A stretch of 64,000 nt of DNA from Lewinella sp. W8 (GCF_004375085.3 NZ_SNAQ03000021.1:66937-130936); one strand, 5' to 3'; shown: positions 19,133-28,227, counted from the first letter of the stretch. The notes: generated by a model not told the origin, from the letters alone. Translations and numbers: made by a program.

Positions 19133-20458
19133 CTAGGAGGTGACGGATGACTCATCCGGATTACCCCGGTGGGCACTGGCACGTAGAATGAGGTAGCCCA
19201 GGAATCCGGCGAGGAGAGATCCGATGAGGATGCCAATTTTAGCCGAGTCGAGCATGGTGGGATTATCGCGGAAGGCGAGGTTGGCGATGAAGATGGCCAT
19301 GGTGAACCCAACGCCCGCCAGCAGAGAAACCCCCCAAATCTGACGTTGAGAAACGCCTTCCGGGAGCGTGGACACGCCGGTGGCCAGCGCGACCTTTGAC
19401 ATGCCGAAAATACCCAGGGACTTACCAATGACGAGCGCAGCGGCGATGGTCAGGACCAGGTTGAGGTTGAGGCTGCTTCCGGCGGAGAGGGTGACGCCAG
19501 CGTTGGCCAGGGCAAAAATGGGCATGATGAGGTAGGCTACCCAATCGTGTAACTTGTGTTCCAGATACTGTAGGGGAGACTGCACCTCGTTGGTCCATTC
19601 GTCCAATTCATCGATGTAGCCGATTTGCTGGTCCGTGAGGACTGAGGAATCCGGGTCATTGGTTAGCCGTAGTCGATTAGTGATGTCATCCAGGGAAGCG
19701 GCGAAGTCCGAGAAACGCATTTTTTGCCGGATGGGAACGGCAAAAGCCAGCAGTACCCCGGCGATGGTGGGGTGGATGCCGGCCTTGAGGAAAAGCGTCC
19801 AGACGGCAATGCCCACCAGGAGCAGCAGGTGTTTGGAGAACAGGTCCCGATAACTCAATACGTACAGCACGGCCAGTAAACCCATCGCGATGAGGATGAG
19901 GGTCCACTTGATCCCCGTACTGTAGAAGATGGCGATGATCATCACGGCACCCAGGTCATCCACAATGGCCAGGGCCGTCAGGAAGATTTTGGCGTTAAGG
20001 GGAACGCGGTCTCCCAGTAATTTAATGATGGCCAGGGAAAAAGCGATGTCGGTAGCCATCGGAATGGCCCAGCCCTTCAGGGTTTCGGGATTGCCGTTCA
20101 GGAACACGAAGATCAGTCCGGGGAGGGCGATGCCGCCGATGGCGGCCAGCACGGGGAACACGGCCTTCTTGGCGGAATTGAGTTCTCCCACCATGAGTTC
20201 CCGTTTGATTTCCAGCCCGATGAGGAAAAAGAAAATGGCCATCAGGCCATCGTTCACCCACAGGATGAGTGGTTTGATGAGCTCAAATTTGGTGACCTGT
20301 ACGCCCAGCTCATAGCCCCACAGCGATTCGTACAGGTAGCCCCAGGGGGAGTTGGCCCAGACGATGGCCAGTATGGTGGCCCCAAACAGGAGGAGACCAC
20401 TAAAGCTTTCAACCTGGATGAATTTCTGAATGCCGTGGGTGAGTAACTTTTTTACCAT
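19133..20458 (-). CDS. nhaA: Na+/H+ antiporter NhaA
   Basis: Integral inner-membrane exchanger of 441 residues that exports Na+ in return for protons. NhaA markers are clear: LILWVNDGLMAIFFFLIGLE with IKREL, PMATDIAFSL (Asp133-equivalent) and ALAIVDDLGAV, the paired Asp of the ion site. It has about 12 membrane segments. Compared with E. coli NhaA (388 residues) there is an extended hydrophilic loop (about 250-305) containing MRFSDFAASLDDI and DELDEWTNEVQSPLQY. This extension is seen in many Bacteroidota NhaA proteins. It appears monocistronic. Confidence 0.95.
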   Translation of the reverse strand: MVKKLLTHGIQKFIQVESFSGLLLFGATILAIVWANSPWGYLYESLWGYELGVQVTKFELIKPLILWVNDGLMAIFFFLIGLEIKRELMVGELNSAKKAVFPVLAAIGGIALPGLIFVFLNGNPETLKGWAIPMATDIAFSLAIIKLLGDRVPLNAKIFLTALAIVDDLGAVMIIAIFYSTGIKWTLILIAMGLLAVLYVLSYRDLFSKHLLLLVGIAVWTLFLKAGIHPTIAGVLLAFAVPIRQKMRFSDFAASLDDITNRLRLTNDPDSSVLTDQQIGYIDELDEWTNEVQSPLQYLEHKLHDWVAYLIMPIFALANAGVTLSAGSSLNLNLVLTIAAALVIGKSLGIFGMSKVALATGVSTLPEGVSQRQIWGVSLLAGVGFTMAIFIANLAFRDNPTMLDSAKIGILIGSLLAGFLGYLILRASAHRGNPDESSVTS

Positions 20459-20564
20459 AGGTGTGCAGGGCTGGAATACGATCGAGTAATGATGGTATTA
20501 CCTCTTTTGTTTGGTGTCGTTGTGTTTATGTACCAAAAACGGAGGCATTTTTTGGGGAATCCCC

Positions 20565-20924
20565 TCAGTTTTGGGCAGCGGTTTTCCGTTCCTTGCGAAG
20601 AACGACGACGAGGGCCACGATCGAGAACAGGGCCACCAGGTACCAAACATAATGCAGGTAGTCCGTTCCGCCGCTTCGGTAGTCCTGGGCCACGGCCAGG
20701 GCCACGACGAAGTTCATGATAAAGGTGAGGTAGTTGAGTCGGCGAACGGCGCCGGGTTTTCGACTGAAGGCCAGCACGAGGAGGTTGACGACTCCGGCGA
20801 TAAGCTGAACGGCGAAGAGGAGCGGCTTGTCGTCCTGCAGGGCGCTAAAGCTGGCGAGTAGGAACAGTGCACCGTTCAGGCCAAAGGCAAGGCGGGCAAA
20901 GCGCTTTTTACGGTCGTTCGACAT
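20565..20924 (-). CDS. Small four-helix membrane protein, unknown
   Basis: The 119-residue product begins MSNDRKKRFARLAFGLN and has four hydrophobic stretches (GALFLLASFSAL, LLFAVQLIAGVVNLLVLAF, LTFIMNFVVALAVA, VWYLVALFSIVALVVVL) with positive residues in the short loops. No family was recognised. ATG 20924 is preferred because the longer in-frame extension adds a poorly structured segment. It lies upstream of nhaA on the same strand but separated by 106 bases, so cotranscription is possible. It is most likely an inner-membrane protein. Confidence 0.6.
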   Translation of the reverse strand: MSNDRKKRFARLAFGLNGALFLLASFSALQDDKPLLFAVQLIAGVVNLLVLAFSRKPGAVRRLNYLTFIMNFVVALAVAQDYRSGGTDYLHYVWYLVALFSIVALVVVLRKERKTAAQN

Positions 20925-21154
20925 AGGGTAACGATGGAAATGATGTAGGAAGGACCAAACTTTTTCGTAGTGCGACAGGAATACGCTTGCTGAAAATAAC
21001 ATTCGTCACCATGATTGAAAAAATTGGTGCTGGTAAATATTTATGGAGACGAAAACACGCGACCGAACTAATGAACAAGGAGAATAATGCCATTACCAAT
21101 TAAATGGGGGAATAATGTATATTTATGTTTATTAATTTATTAATTAGTATATCC

Positions 21155-21373
21155 ATGAAGGCAACCCTACTTACCCTTGCGTTTCTATTCTGTGGAGTGT
21201 TCACCAGCTCCACCATCAATACTGCCGGAGCTACGCTTCAGGCACAAATGGGTTCTTCCTGCATAACGGTCTCCACCGTGGTTAACGGCACCAACACCAC
21301 GATTACCGTATGCGCAGACACATTTAAAGAAGCTCATAAGCAGATGAAGGAAATTCTTGAGGCCATAGAATAA
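21155..21373 (+). CDS. Small secreted peptide (72 residues), unknown
   Basis: A signal peptide (MKATLLTLAFLFCGVFTSS) is followed by a mature part of about 40-50 residues: a Ser/Thr/Val-rich beta-like segment with two cysteines (SSCITVSTVVNGTNTTITVC), then a charged helix (FKEAHKQMKEILEAIE). The two cysteines could form a disulfide in the periplasm. The upstream 200 bases are much more AT-rich than the rest of the window, with runs of TTTATTAAT. No family was recognised. The start at 21155 gives a proper signal peptide; an upstream ATG at 21125 would add ten hydrophobic residues. Confidence 0.55.
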   Translation: MKATLLTLAFLFCGVFTSSTINTAGATLQAQMGSSCITVSTVVNGTNTTITVCADTFKEAHKQMKEILEAIE

Positions 21374-21451
21374 AGGTGAATTTCAGGGGCCAGCGGACAG
21401 AACTCCTCTGTCTTCAAGACAGCGAAACAAGGCGGTACCACCAACTTGTTT

Positions 21452-21469
21452 GGCACCTGTGCTCCGCAC
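21452..21469. repeat. Dispersed intergenic repeat, copy 4
   Basis: GGCACCTGTGCTCCGCAC between the small secreted peptide gene and the convergent MFS gene. It closely matches the complement of copy 5. Confidence 0.4.
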
Positions 21470-21508
21470 AAAAAATAATTCATCCAACAACGAATAGGCC
21501 TCTCCTCG

Positions 21509-22690
21509 TCAGGCTGATCTCAATAACTTCCTCAAGGCCGCCAGTCCCAGTACCGGTCCGAGGGCGAGTAGGGGGAGAAGATAATGGTAGGGAGAGGAGA
21601 CGCTCAGGTAATTCAGGAGCTGGATACTGAAAATGGTGATGCCAAAGCCGATGCAGTTCACCACCGTCAGGGCCGTTCCCCGAATTTCCGTGGGTGCATG
21701 CCGCGCCACGAGGGTGGAGAATAGGGGGGAGTCCGCCACGACCACCATACCCCAGAACAGGAGGAAAAGCAGGAGAAGCATCGGCGGTGCCAACCAGAGA
21801 AAGAGGGGAGAGAGGAGGCAGCAGAGCATGGAGGCGGATAAGGCCAGGCCCGCTACCCGGGCGGGGCCAGCCCGTAGCGACCAGTATCCGCCGATCACGC
21901 AGGCCGGTCCTCCCACCGCAATGATGGCAAAGCTCCAGAGCGAGATGTTAACCTCCAGGCCCCGCTGACCAAAATATTCGAGGAGCACGAGGGGAATGAA
22001 GGCCCAGAAGGTGTAAAGCTCCCACATGTGACCGAAGTAACCGAAGGCGGCGCCCCGAAACTTGCGGTCGCGGAATACCGTGACTACGTTGGTCAGATCA
22101 ATTTTTTGCGCCGCTTTTCGGAAGGGGCCGTCGGGCACCAGTAATTGCAGCAGCAGGCCCCCAAGGATGGCCAGTCCGGAAGTGACCAGCAGTACACTCT
22201 TCCAGGGGAGCGATTCTCCGGCTCCCCGCAGTAAATGCGGGAAGGCGGTGCCCAATACGAGAGCACCGACGAGGTATCCCAGAGATTTTCCCAGTCCCCG
22301 GTCATAATAGTCCGCCGCGATCTTCATACCCACGGGATAGATACCCGCCAGGAAAAAGCCCGTGCCGAACCGCAGCAGGAGCAGGCTGAACAGGCTATGG
22401 TTATCCCACACGGTCAGGCCATTAAAGCCGGCGGCCAGGACGGCGCTGACAAAAAACACCCGGGAGGGAGAGAAGCGGTCCGCAATCGACAGGAGGGCGT
22501 AGAACAAGGTACCCAGAATAAAGCCGAACTGTACGGCTGCCGTCAGGTGGCCGGTACTGGCCGCGGGGAGCTGGAAGGTCGTCACGAGCGCCTCCATGAC
22601 GCCGTTGCCCGCAAACCACAGCGAGGTACAGCAGAACTGGGAGAAGATGATGATGGGGAGGATCCGACGGGCGGTGGAGGGGCTGCGCAT
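21509..22690 (-). CDS. MFS transporter
   Basis: The 393-residue carrier has about twelve hydrophobic helices in two halves of six. A central charged loop (about 195-215, DGPFRKAAQKIDLTN) separates them. The MFS A-type loop after helix 2 (SIADRFSPSRVF) and the helix 4 segment RFGTGFFLAGIYPVGMKI fit the superfamily. The substrate is not evident; the sequence resembles the CynX/NimT-like branch only loosely. ATG 22690 follows a TACCTTTT box by a few bases, so the mRNA could have a very short leader. The DUF72 gene lies immediately upstream on the same strand, 33 bases away, and may be cotranscribed. Confidence 0.85.
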   Translation of the reverse strand: MRSPSTARRILPIIIFSQFCCTSLWFAGNGVMEALVTTFQLPAASTGHLTAAVQFGFILGTLFYALLSIADRFSPSRVFFVSAVLAAGFNGLTVWDNHSLFSLLLLRFGTGFFLAGIYPVGMKIAADYYDRGLGKSLGYLVGALVLGTAFPHLLRGAGESLPWKSVLLVTSGLAILGGLLLQLLVPDGPFRKAAQKIDLTNVVTVFRDRKFRGAAFGYFGHMWELYTFWAFIPLVLLEYFGQRGLEVNISLWSFAIIAVGGPACVIGGYWSLRAGPARVAGLALSASMLCCLLSPLFLWLAPPMLLLLFLLFWGMVVVADSPLFSTLVARHAPTEIRGTALTVVNCIGFGITIFSIQLLNYLSVSSPYHYLLPLLALGPVLGLAALRKLLRSA

Positions 22691-22723
22691 GGCCAAAAGG
22701 TAGGGCGCTTCCGGAAAATTGCC

Positions 22724-23632
22724 CTAGAACAAACTCATCTGTGGCGGGCCGGCGTCAGGTTGTGGTCCGCGCGTCTCCGACTGGCCCTGGGCGTGCAGGT
22801 GGTCTACAAACCAGGCGGCGGCCTCCGGCGCGAGGATATTATCGGGCTGATGGGGGAAGAAGTAATTTTCGGGCAGATTCCACTCGCTGAGTTTATGGGC
22901 CCAGTCTTCCAGGCGCCGGTAGTCGGAGTTAATCAAACCATTGCCGACGAAGCGGACCATGCTACGGGGAGCGGTAACGTAGCCATGAAGGACATCCCGG
23001 CGACCCGCCACGTCGGTAATGACCGCCGCCACGCCGTTGGCCGCCAGGAGATCCATGAGGCGTTCGGTAGTGAAGGGATCCTGAAACCAGGAGGGGTGAC
23101 GGACCTCCACCGCCAGGGGAAGTAGTCCTGGCCACCGATCAAGAAAGGCTTCCAGTACTTCCAGGCGAGCCGCGTCGAAGTAGGGGGGCAGTTGGACGAA
23201 GGCACAGCCAAGCTTTTCCCCAAACCGATCCAGCGAGCGGACGAAGCGGGGCAGTGCGTCCTGGTGTTGCCCCAGGTCATTGCGGTGACTGATGGACTGC
23301 GGGACCTTCGGACAGAAGCGAAAGTCGTCAGGAACGGCCGCACACCATCGGTCCACGAGGTCCAGGTCCGGAATGCGGTAGTGGGTCGTATTTAGTTCAA
23401 TGGTATTGAACTGCTTGCCGTAATGCCGAAGATAATCGGAGGCTTTGGTTTTTTCCGGGTACCACTTACCCACCCATTCCTTCATACTCCAGCCGGTGGC
23501 GCCCACGTAGATGCGGGGCAATCCCTCCGAGGGGTCAATCTCATAGCGTTCCAGCCGCCGGGCGTTGGCCAGGGGCTCAACGGGCAGATGAAATTCAACC
23601 CGGGAAGGATCGGCTACTTTTCCAAATTTCAT
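22724..23632 (-). CDS. DUF72 (YecE-like) protein
   Basis: The 302-residue protein has the DUF72 TIM-barrel pattern: IYVGATGWSMKEWVGKWYP at about residues 40-60, FNTIELNTTHYRIP, FRFCPKVPQSISH, LGCAFVQLPPYF, LAVEVRHPSWF, and a late YRRLEDWAHKLSEW. The biochemical function of this widespread family is unknown; structures suggest a nucleic-acid or sugar-phosphate-related barrel. An N-terminal extension of about 38 residues precedes the barrel. There is no signal peptide. It is upstream of and close to the MFS gene. Confidence 0.88.
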   Translation of the reverse strand: MKFGKVADPSRVEFHLPVEPLANARRLERYEIDPSEGLPRIYVGATGWSMKEWVGKWYPEKTKASDYLRHYGKQFNTIELNTTHYRIPDLDLVDRWCAAVPDDFRFCPKVPQSISHRNDLGQHQDALPRFVRSLDRFGEKLGCAFVQLPPYFDAARLEVLEAFLDRWPGLLPLAVEVRHPSWFQDPFTTERLMDLLAANGVAAVITDVAGRRDVLHGYVTAPRSMVRFVGNGLINSDYRRLEDWAHKLSEWNLPENYFFPHQPDNILAPEAAAWFVDHLHAQGQSETRGPQPDAGPPQMSLF

Positions 23633-24181
23633 GTAATGAATGGATGTGGAGGGTGCAGGAAGGCCTTATCCCCAAGACAGTCAGAAATCGCAAATGTTTG
23701 GCGGGAAGGGGAAAATCAAGCTGGCGACCGCAGGCCAGCCTTACGATACCGGCTTAGTATTCGCGACGCAGGATTGGAGCGGCACGACCAGAAGCTTGTT
23801 CATTTTTTTTCTGTCTGGTATGGAGGTCGGGACTCAAAGGCCAAACAAGCTCAAAAACCGGAGACGACAGGCGACTCGATGGTGAGCCGCCCGCAGTGCA
23901 ACGGTTTACTTGACTGTGGTAAGTAGATCCCACTGGTACTGAAAAAGCCGCCGCGCCTGACGTGCTTCTTCCCGTGGGCCGGGATGTTCCGGAAGCTCCC
24001 TAGTAAAAGTTTAGAGAGTAGCGCAGGGGCAAAGATATATGGGCGCACTACTAAGCAGCGAACCACCAAAAGATTTTTTGGTACCGTTCCGTAACCCGGG
24101 CACAGTTAAGTAATAAATAAATATGTAAAATGTAAATGTATTTCGGTGCCGCGACACACGGCCACCATCAGTTAGGGAAGG
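23633..24181. other. 549-bp stretch without a convincing gene
   Basis: Short open frames occur on both strands but lack family resemblance and plausible starts. The right third is AT-rich (runs of taaataaata near 24110-24135). No tRNA, RNase P, SRP or tmRNA signature was recognised. It may hold promoters for the DUF72 gene or an unrecognised RNA. Confidence 0.4.
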
Positions 24182-24628
24182 TCAATTGGCCCGGATCAGC
24201 ACTACCCCCGCAATGATGAGTGCCACCCCCAGACTCCGGGCCCAGTTAATCGGGGCTTCCGGAACGCCCAGCCACCCATAGTGGTCCATGATGAGGCTGA
24301 AGACCATTTGGCCGGCAATGGTGAGGCCGAAGGCCAGGGTGACCCCAAGACGGGGCGTGAGCAGGATGATGGAAAAGACGTAAAAGGCCCCCAGGAGGCC
24401 TCCCGTCCAGTAATACCAGGGCATTTGGAGGCCCTGCTTAACGGTCCCCAGCGGCACTTTGGCCACCAGGCAATAGAGAAACAGTCCTACCATGCCTACG
24501 ACGAAGGACAGTAGGGTAGCGTAGATCGGACTCTTGACCGCCTTGCCCAATTCGGTGTTGAATCCGGCCTGAATGGGTAAAACTACGCCGGCCACGACCG
24601 CCAGTAAAATGAAGAGGGATTGCTGCAT
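24182..24628 (-). CDS. YdcZ/DUF606-type small DMT transporter
   Basis: The 148-residue protein has five hydrophobic helices and the hallmarks of the DMT_YdcZ (DUF606) family: LPIQAGFNTELGKAVKSPIY near the start, ATLLSFVVGMVGL, PWYYWTGGLLGAFYVFS and ARSLGVALIIAGVVLIR at the end. These are half-size members of the drug/metabolite transporter superfamily thought to dimerise. The substrate is unknown. It appears monocistronic, followed by the unexplained gap. Confidence 0.88.
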   Translation of the reverse strand: MQQSLFILLAVVAGVVLPIQAGFNTELGKAVKSPIYATLLSFVVGMVGLFLYCLVAKVPLGTVKQGLQMPWYYWTGGLLGAFYVFSIILLTPRLGVTLAFGLTIAGQMVFSLIMDHYGWLGVPEAPINWARSLGVALIIAGVVLIRAN

Positions 24629-24820
24629 GGGATAAAGGTCGGGAATCTTGGGGCTATCACTTTAAATCGCAAGGAACAACCTTGTGGTTTGCTTGCGGTA
24701 CCGATAATATACCGCTACCCGATAAAATTACCTTCCGTCCCGATAAAAACACTTTATCATCGGTGGGTGTCTTATTCATAAGTTTAGGGTACAACTGTAC
24801 CTAAAGCGCCGAATCATGAT

Positions 24821-24828
24821 TACTTTTG
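24821..24828 (+). promoter_or_regulatory. -7 promoter box of the TerB-like/dehydrogenase operon
   Basis: TACTTTTG (TAnnTTTG) followed by CGGCC, 19 nt before ATG 24848. The CGGCC extension also occurs at 28220 (as CGGC) and 62127. Confidence 0.6.
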
Positions 24829-24847
24829 CGGCCAAATCGATTACCAT

Positions 24848-25342
24848 ATGCTGAAAGAATTTAAGGACCTAACGCCCGAAGAAACTGCCCTGATGATGGA
24901 TGCCATTCCCCTGGTGACCATTCTGGTGGCGGGCGCCGATGGTGAAATGGACGAGGTAGAACTTTCCGAAGCCGAACGGCTTGTCGACATCCGTAGCTTT
25001 GATACCAGCGGTCAGCTGCACGATTACTACGAACTACTGGAAGAGCCCCTGGCCGGGCGTATCGTAGCCCTTTCTCAGGAACTGCCGAATGAGGTGGCCG
25101 AGCGCCAGCGGGTCATTTCCGAACGTTTGTCCGGACTCAACGTCATCCTGCCTAAGTTGCGCCAACCGCTGAATTACCTCTACTACAGCAGCTTCCGCAG
25201 CTTCGCCAACCACATCGCCAAGAGTAGCGGAGGGTTCATGCGTTTCATGACGGTTAGTCCCGAAGAAGCGGAGGTGGTTAACCTGCCGATGGTTCACCCC
25301 GTGGAGAAGCCCGACGAACGGGATTTCCCCAACCTGCTTTAA
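24848..25342 (+). CDS. TerB-like small protein
   Basis: The 164-residue acidic protein has an N-terminal segment VTILVAGADGEMDEVELSEA that fits the TerB-like motif (ADGxxxxxE) of tellurite-resistance-associated proteins, which bind metal through acidic residues. The remainder is helical (LSQELPNEVAERQRVISERL). There is no signal peptide. The gene lies 24 bases upstream of carboxynorspermidine synthase on the same strand behind a clear -7 promoter box, so the two form an operon. Assignment beyond the TerB-like motif is inference. Confidence 0.6.
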   Translation: MLKEFKDLTPEETALMMDAIPLVTILVAGADGEMDEVELSEAERLVDIRSFDTSGQLHDYYELLEEPLAGRIVALSQELPNEVAERQRVISERLSGLNVILPKLRQPLNYLYYSSFRSFANHIAKSSGGFMRFMTVSPEEAEVVNLPMVHPVEKPDERDFPNLL

Positions 25343-25366
25343 TCACCTACGCCAAGCCAGTCGACC

Positions 25367-26572
25367 ATGAGCAGAATTATGATTATCGGCGCCGGAGGCG
25401 TCGCCAGGGTAGTTGCCTACAAGTGCGCCGAACACCCGGAGGTGTTCAGCGAGTTTATGATCGCCAGCCGCACGGTTAGCAAGTGCCGGGAAATTGCCGC
25501 CGACATCAAAGCGGATCTGGGCTACGAGAACATTTCTACGGCTGCCGTCGATGCGGAAGACATTCCCGCCCTGACGACCCTGCTGAAGAACTACCAACCC
25601 GAATTGGTAATCCACGTGGCCTTGCCCTACCAGGACCTGACCATCATGGAGGCCTGCCTGAACGCGGGGGTCCACTACCTGGACACAGCCAACTACGAGC
25701 CCAAGGACGAAGCCAAGTTCGAATACAGCCATCAGTGGGCCTACCAGGAACGCTTCGAGGAAGCCGGCCTGACGGCCATTCTGGGCTGTGGCTTTGATCC
25801 CGGCGTAACCAGCATCTTCACCGCCCGGGCGGCCAAGCACATCTTTGACGAAATCCACTACCTGGATATCGTTGACGCCAACGCCGGTGACCACGGTAAG
25901 GCCTTCGCGACCAACTTCAATCCGGAAATCAACATCCGGGAAATCACCCAGCCCGGCCGTTACTACGAAAACGGGGAATGGGTAGAAGTGCCGGCGCACA
26001 GCATCCGCAAGGATCTGGTCTACCCCGAAATCGGTCCCAAGCCCAGCTACCTGATCTACCACGAGGAACTTGAAAGCCTCGTCAAGCATTTCCCCACCAT
26101 CAAGCGTGCGCGCTTCTGGATGACCTTCGGCGATGAATACCTGACCCACCTGCGCGTGATTCAGAACATCGGCATGGCGGGCATCGAGCCGGTAAATCAT
26201 CAGGGAATGGAGATCATTCCCCTGGAATTCCTCAAGACGGTACTGCCCGATCCCGGTGAACTCGGCGAGAACTACACCGGCCAGACGAGCATCGGCTGCC
26301 GGATCAGCGGCATCAAGAACGGCAAACCCCAGACGTACTACATCTGGAACAACTGCCAGCACGAGAAAGCCTTCCGCGAAACCCGCGCCCAGGGAGTGAG
26401 CTACACCACCGGGGTACCCGCCATGACGGGAGCCATGATGCTCCTGCAGGGCAAGTGGGGCGGTGCCGGCGTTTTCAACGTGGAGCAATTCAACCCCGAC
26501 CCCTTCCTGAAGGTACTTGGTGCCCACGGACTGGAATGGCACGAAGAAATCGGTGGCGACCTCGGACTTTAA
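25367..26572 (+). CDS. Carboxynorspermidine synthase (saccharopine dehydrogenase family)
   Basis: Cytosolic NAD(P)H enzyme of 401 residues that condenses a diamine with aspartate semialdehyde to carboxy(nor)spermidine in the alternative polyamine pathway. The Rossmann motif IIGAGGVA is at residues 6-13, with IASRTVSKC following. NAGVHYLDTANYEP, LGCGFDPGVTSIFTARAAKH, VDANAGDHGKAFATNFNPE and TTGVPAMTGAMM are characteristic of the carboxynorspermidine branch, which separates it from lysine saccharopine dehydrogenases. The partner decarboxylase is not in this window. It follows the TerB-like gene by 24 bases. Confidence 0.93.
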   Translation: MSRIMIIGAGGVARVVAYKCAEHPEVFSEFMIASRTVSKCREIAADIKADLGYENISTAAVDAEDIPALTTLLKNYQPELVIHVALPYQDLTIMEACLNAGVHYLDTANYEPKDEAKFEYSHQWAYQERFEEAGLTAILGCGFDPGVTSIFTARAAKHIFDEIHYLDIVDANAGDHGKAFATNFNPEINIREITQPGRYYENGEWVEVPAHSIRKDLVYPEIGPKPSYLIYHEELESLVKHFPTIKRARFWMTFGDEYLTHLRVIQNIGMAGIEPVNHQGMEIIPLEFLKTVLPDPGELGENYTGQTSIGCRISGIKNGKPQTYYIWNNCQHEKAFRETRAQGVSYTTGVPAMTGAMMLLQGKWGGAGVFNVEQFNPDPFLKVLGAHGLEWHEEIGGDLGL

Positions 26573-26892
26573 TCCTGAAATACTACCGGATAAGCATAAT
26601 GGCTATGGGGAAACCCGTGGCCATTGCTGATTTACTGAAGTCGTGGTTGATGCCGGAAATACCGCCGCCGATTTTGGGTGCGGAGCACGGGTGCCAGGGA
26701 GAAGGGTAGGGCCGTGCGGTGGGAATACTAGGGATTTCTCCGCTCCTGACTACCTTGCCACTCCTGCCCCGGGCTGCGGCATCACCGCAAGCGGGGTACC
26801 TTATGCCGGCATTGTCCAAGCAAGCCGATCCCTTTACCGGAAAAACTTCTGGACCCGAGCGTCAATCATGGACGCGCAATACCGCCTACTGT
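26573..26892. other. 320-bp intergenic stretch
   Basis: Contains dispersed repeat copy 5 and the leader of the GH43 gene. The in-frame upstream extension of GH43 has no signal sequence and was not accepted as coding. Confidence 0.4.
26677..26695. repeat. Dispersed intergenic repeat, copy 5
   Basis: GGTGCGGAGCACGGGTGCC; its complement aligns with copy 4 (GGCACC, GTGCTCCGCACC). It contains the palindrome GTGCGGAGCAC with one mismatch. Confidence 0.4.
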
Positions 26893-27930
26893 ATGCTTCT
26901 ACGTACCTTTTCCTTACTTCTTGTGGTGGTTTGCCTGACGTGTTGCGGGCGATCAAACCCGGACAACGCCTCCTCACCGCGACCCGAAACCTCCGGTAAC
27001 CCCATCATTGACGGTTGGTACGCCGATCCCGAAGGGATTGTCTTCGGAGACGAATACTGGATATTTCCCACCTATTCCGACGATTTTGACCGGCAGCTTC
27101 ACCTTGACGCCTTTTCCTCCCCGGATCTGGTGCACTGGACCAAGCACGAAAGCGTACTGGACACCAGCATCGTGCCCTGGGTCAAGCAGGCCATGTGGGC
27201 GCCCTCCGTGCTCGAGCATCGGGGCCGGTATTACCTGTTTTTCGCTGGGAACGACATCCAGAACCCCGACCGCCCGGGTTACCGCCCGGAATACGATAAA
27301 TACCGGGAGGGTGGCATCGGCGTAGCCGTGGCCGATGCGCCGGGCGGCCCCTACCGTGATCTGCTCGGGAAGCCCCTGCTGAGTGAATTTTACAACATGG
27401 CGCAACCCATCGACCAGTTCGTCTTCCGCGATGACGACGGTACCGTGTACTTCTTTTACGGCGGTTGGGGGCGGTGCAACCTGGGACGGCTCAACGAAGA
27501 TTTTACCGGTTTCCTTCCCTGGGAGGACGGCGAACTCTTCCACGAAATCACCCAGGAGGGCTACGTGGAAGGTCCCTTTATGTTCAAGCGGCAGGGCACC
27601 TACTATTTTATGTGGTCTGAAGGGGGATGGACGAACGGTACCTACAAGGTCGCCTACGCCACGGCCCCCGCCGTTACCGGCCCCTACACCCGGATTGGCA
27701 CCATCCTGGAATCCGATGAGGCCATCGCCACCGGCGCCGGCCATCATTCCGTGATCAACGTCCCCGAAACCGACGAGTGGATCATCGTGTACCACCGCCG
27801 ACCCATTCCCAACGAAGACCGGGATCACCGGGTCGTGTGCCTGGACCGACTGACCTTCACCGAGGAGGGGTTGATCAATCCGGTAAAAATGACCAATAGC
27901 GGGGTGGAGGCGAGGCCGATTGGGAAGTAG
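26893..27930 (+). CDS. Glycoside hydrolase family 43-like lipoprotein
   Basis: The 345-residue precursor has a lipoprotein signal (MLLRTFSLLLVVVCLTCC, lipidated Cys near 17-18) and a five-bladed beta-propeller of GH43 type. The three catalytic acids fit: Asp45 in WYADPEGIV (base), Asp174 in PIDQFVF (pKa modulator) and Glu226 in GYVEGPFMF (acid). Blade motifs such as WAPSVLEHRGRYYLFFAGN and GTYYFMWSEGG are present. Family members cleave alpha-L-arabinofuranosides or beta-xylosides. As a lipoprotein it would act at the periplasm or cell surface. The start was placed at 26893 because the signal begins there. No SusC/SusD genes are nearby. Confidence 0.9.
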   Translation: MLLRTFSLLLVVVCLTCCGRSNPDNASSPRPETSGNPIIDGWYADPEGIVFGDEYWIFPTYSDDFDRQLHLDAFSSPDLVHWTKHESVLDTSIVPWVKQAMWAPSVLEHRGRYYLFFAGNDIQNPDRPGYRPEYDKYREGGIGVAVADAPGGPYRDLLGKPLLSEFYNMAQPIDQFVFRDDDGTVYFFYGGWGRCNLGRLNEDFTGFLPWEDGELFHEITQEGYVEGPFMFKRQGTYYFMWSEGGWTNGTYKVAYATAPAVTGPYTRIGTILESDEAIATGAGHHSVINVPETDEWIIVYHRRPIPNEDRDHRVVCLDRLTFTEEGLINPVKMTNSGVEARPIGK

Positions 27931-28120
27931 GTCGCACCTTCTATTCGCGACCCCTGGGAGCAGCTCGTTACACTCGACAACTCCGAGGAGCGCTTTAGGG
28001 AGGGTAGTAAAGCCGGTTCTCCGAGCGGTATTTTCTGGGCCGGTGGCCCGGATTTCTGCTCGTAGGTCCCGGTATAGGTAAATGGAGATGCCACGATGTC
28101 TGGCCCCCTGGAGTGGACCC

Positions 28121-28140
28121 GGCACCCGCACGCCGTGCCC
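28121..28140. repeat. Dispersed intergenic repeat, copy 6
   Basis: GGCACCCGCACGCCGTGCCC forms a GGCAC/GTGCC hairpin with a 9-nt loop and is followed by TGATTTTTGG. It lies about 120 bases upstream of atpB. Confidence 0.45.
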
Positions 28141-28219
28141 TGATTTTTGGCAATTTCGGCACCCGAAACTTGTGGAGAAAAAAGGCTTTTGCGGACTAGT
28201 ATAATAAGGTAATCCTATG

Positions 28220-28227
28220 TACCTTTG
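28220..28227 (+). promoter_or_regulatory. -7 promoter box of the atp operon
   Basis: TACCTTTG (TAnnTTTG) followed by CGGC, 35 nt before ATG 28263. The in-frame TTG at 28236 is too close to the expected transcription start. Confidence 0.6.

Noticed and set aside
21400..21422. CTGTCTT-C-AAGACAG palindrome considered as part of a tRNA
   Set aside because: No acceptor, D or T arm can be formed around it.
23640..23885. 81-codon open frame in the gap after the DUF72 gene
   Set aside because: Composition unlike real genes here, no promoter or start signal, no recognisable motif.
25343..26542. 399-codon minus-strand frame opposite carboxynorspermidine synthase
   Set aside because: Shadow of a well-supported gene; no start signal, promoter or recognisable motif.
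26719..26892. In-frame upstream extension of the GH43 gene
   Set aside because: It would place 58 residues before a clear lipoprotein signal sequence.
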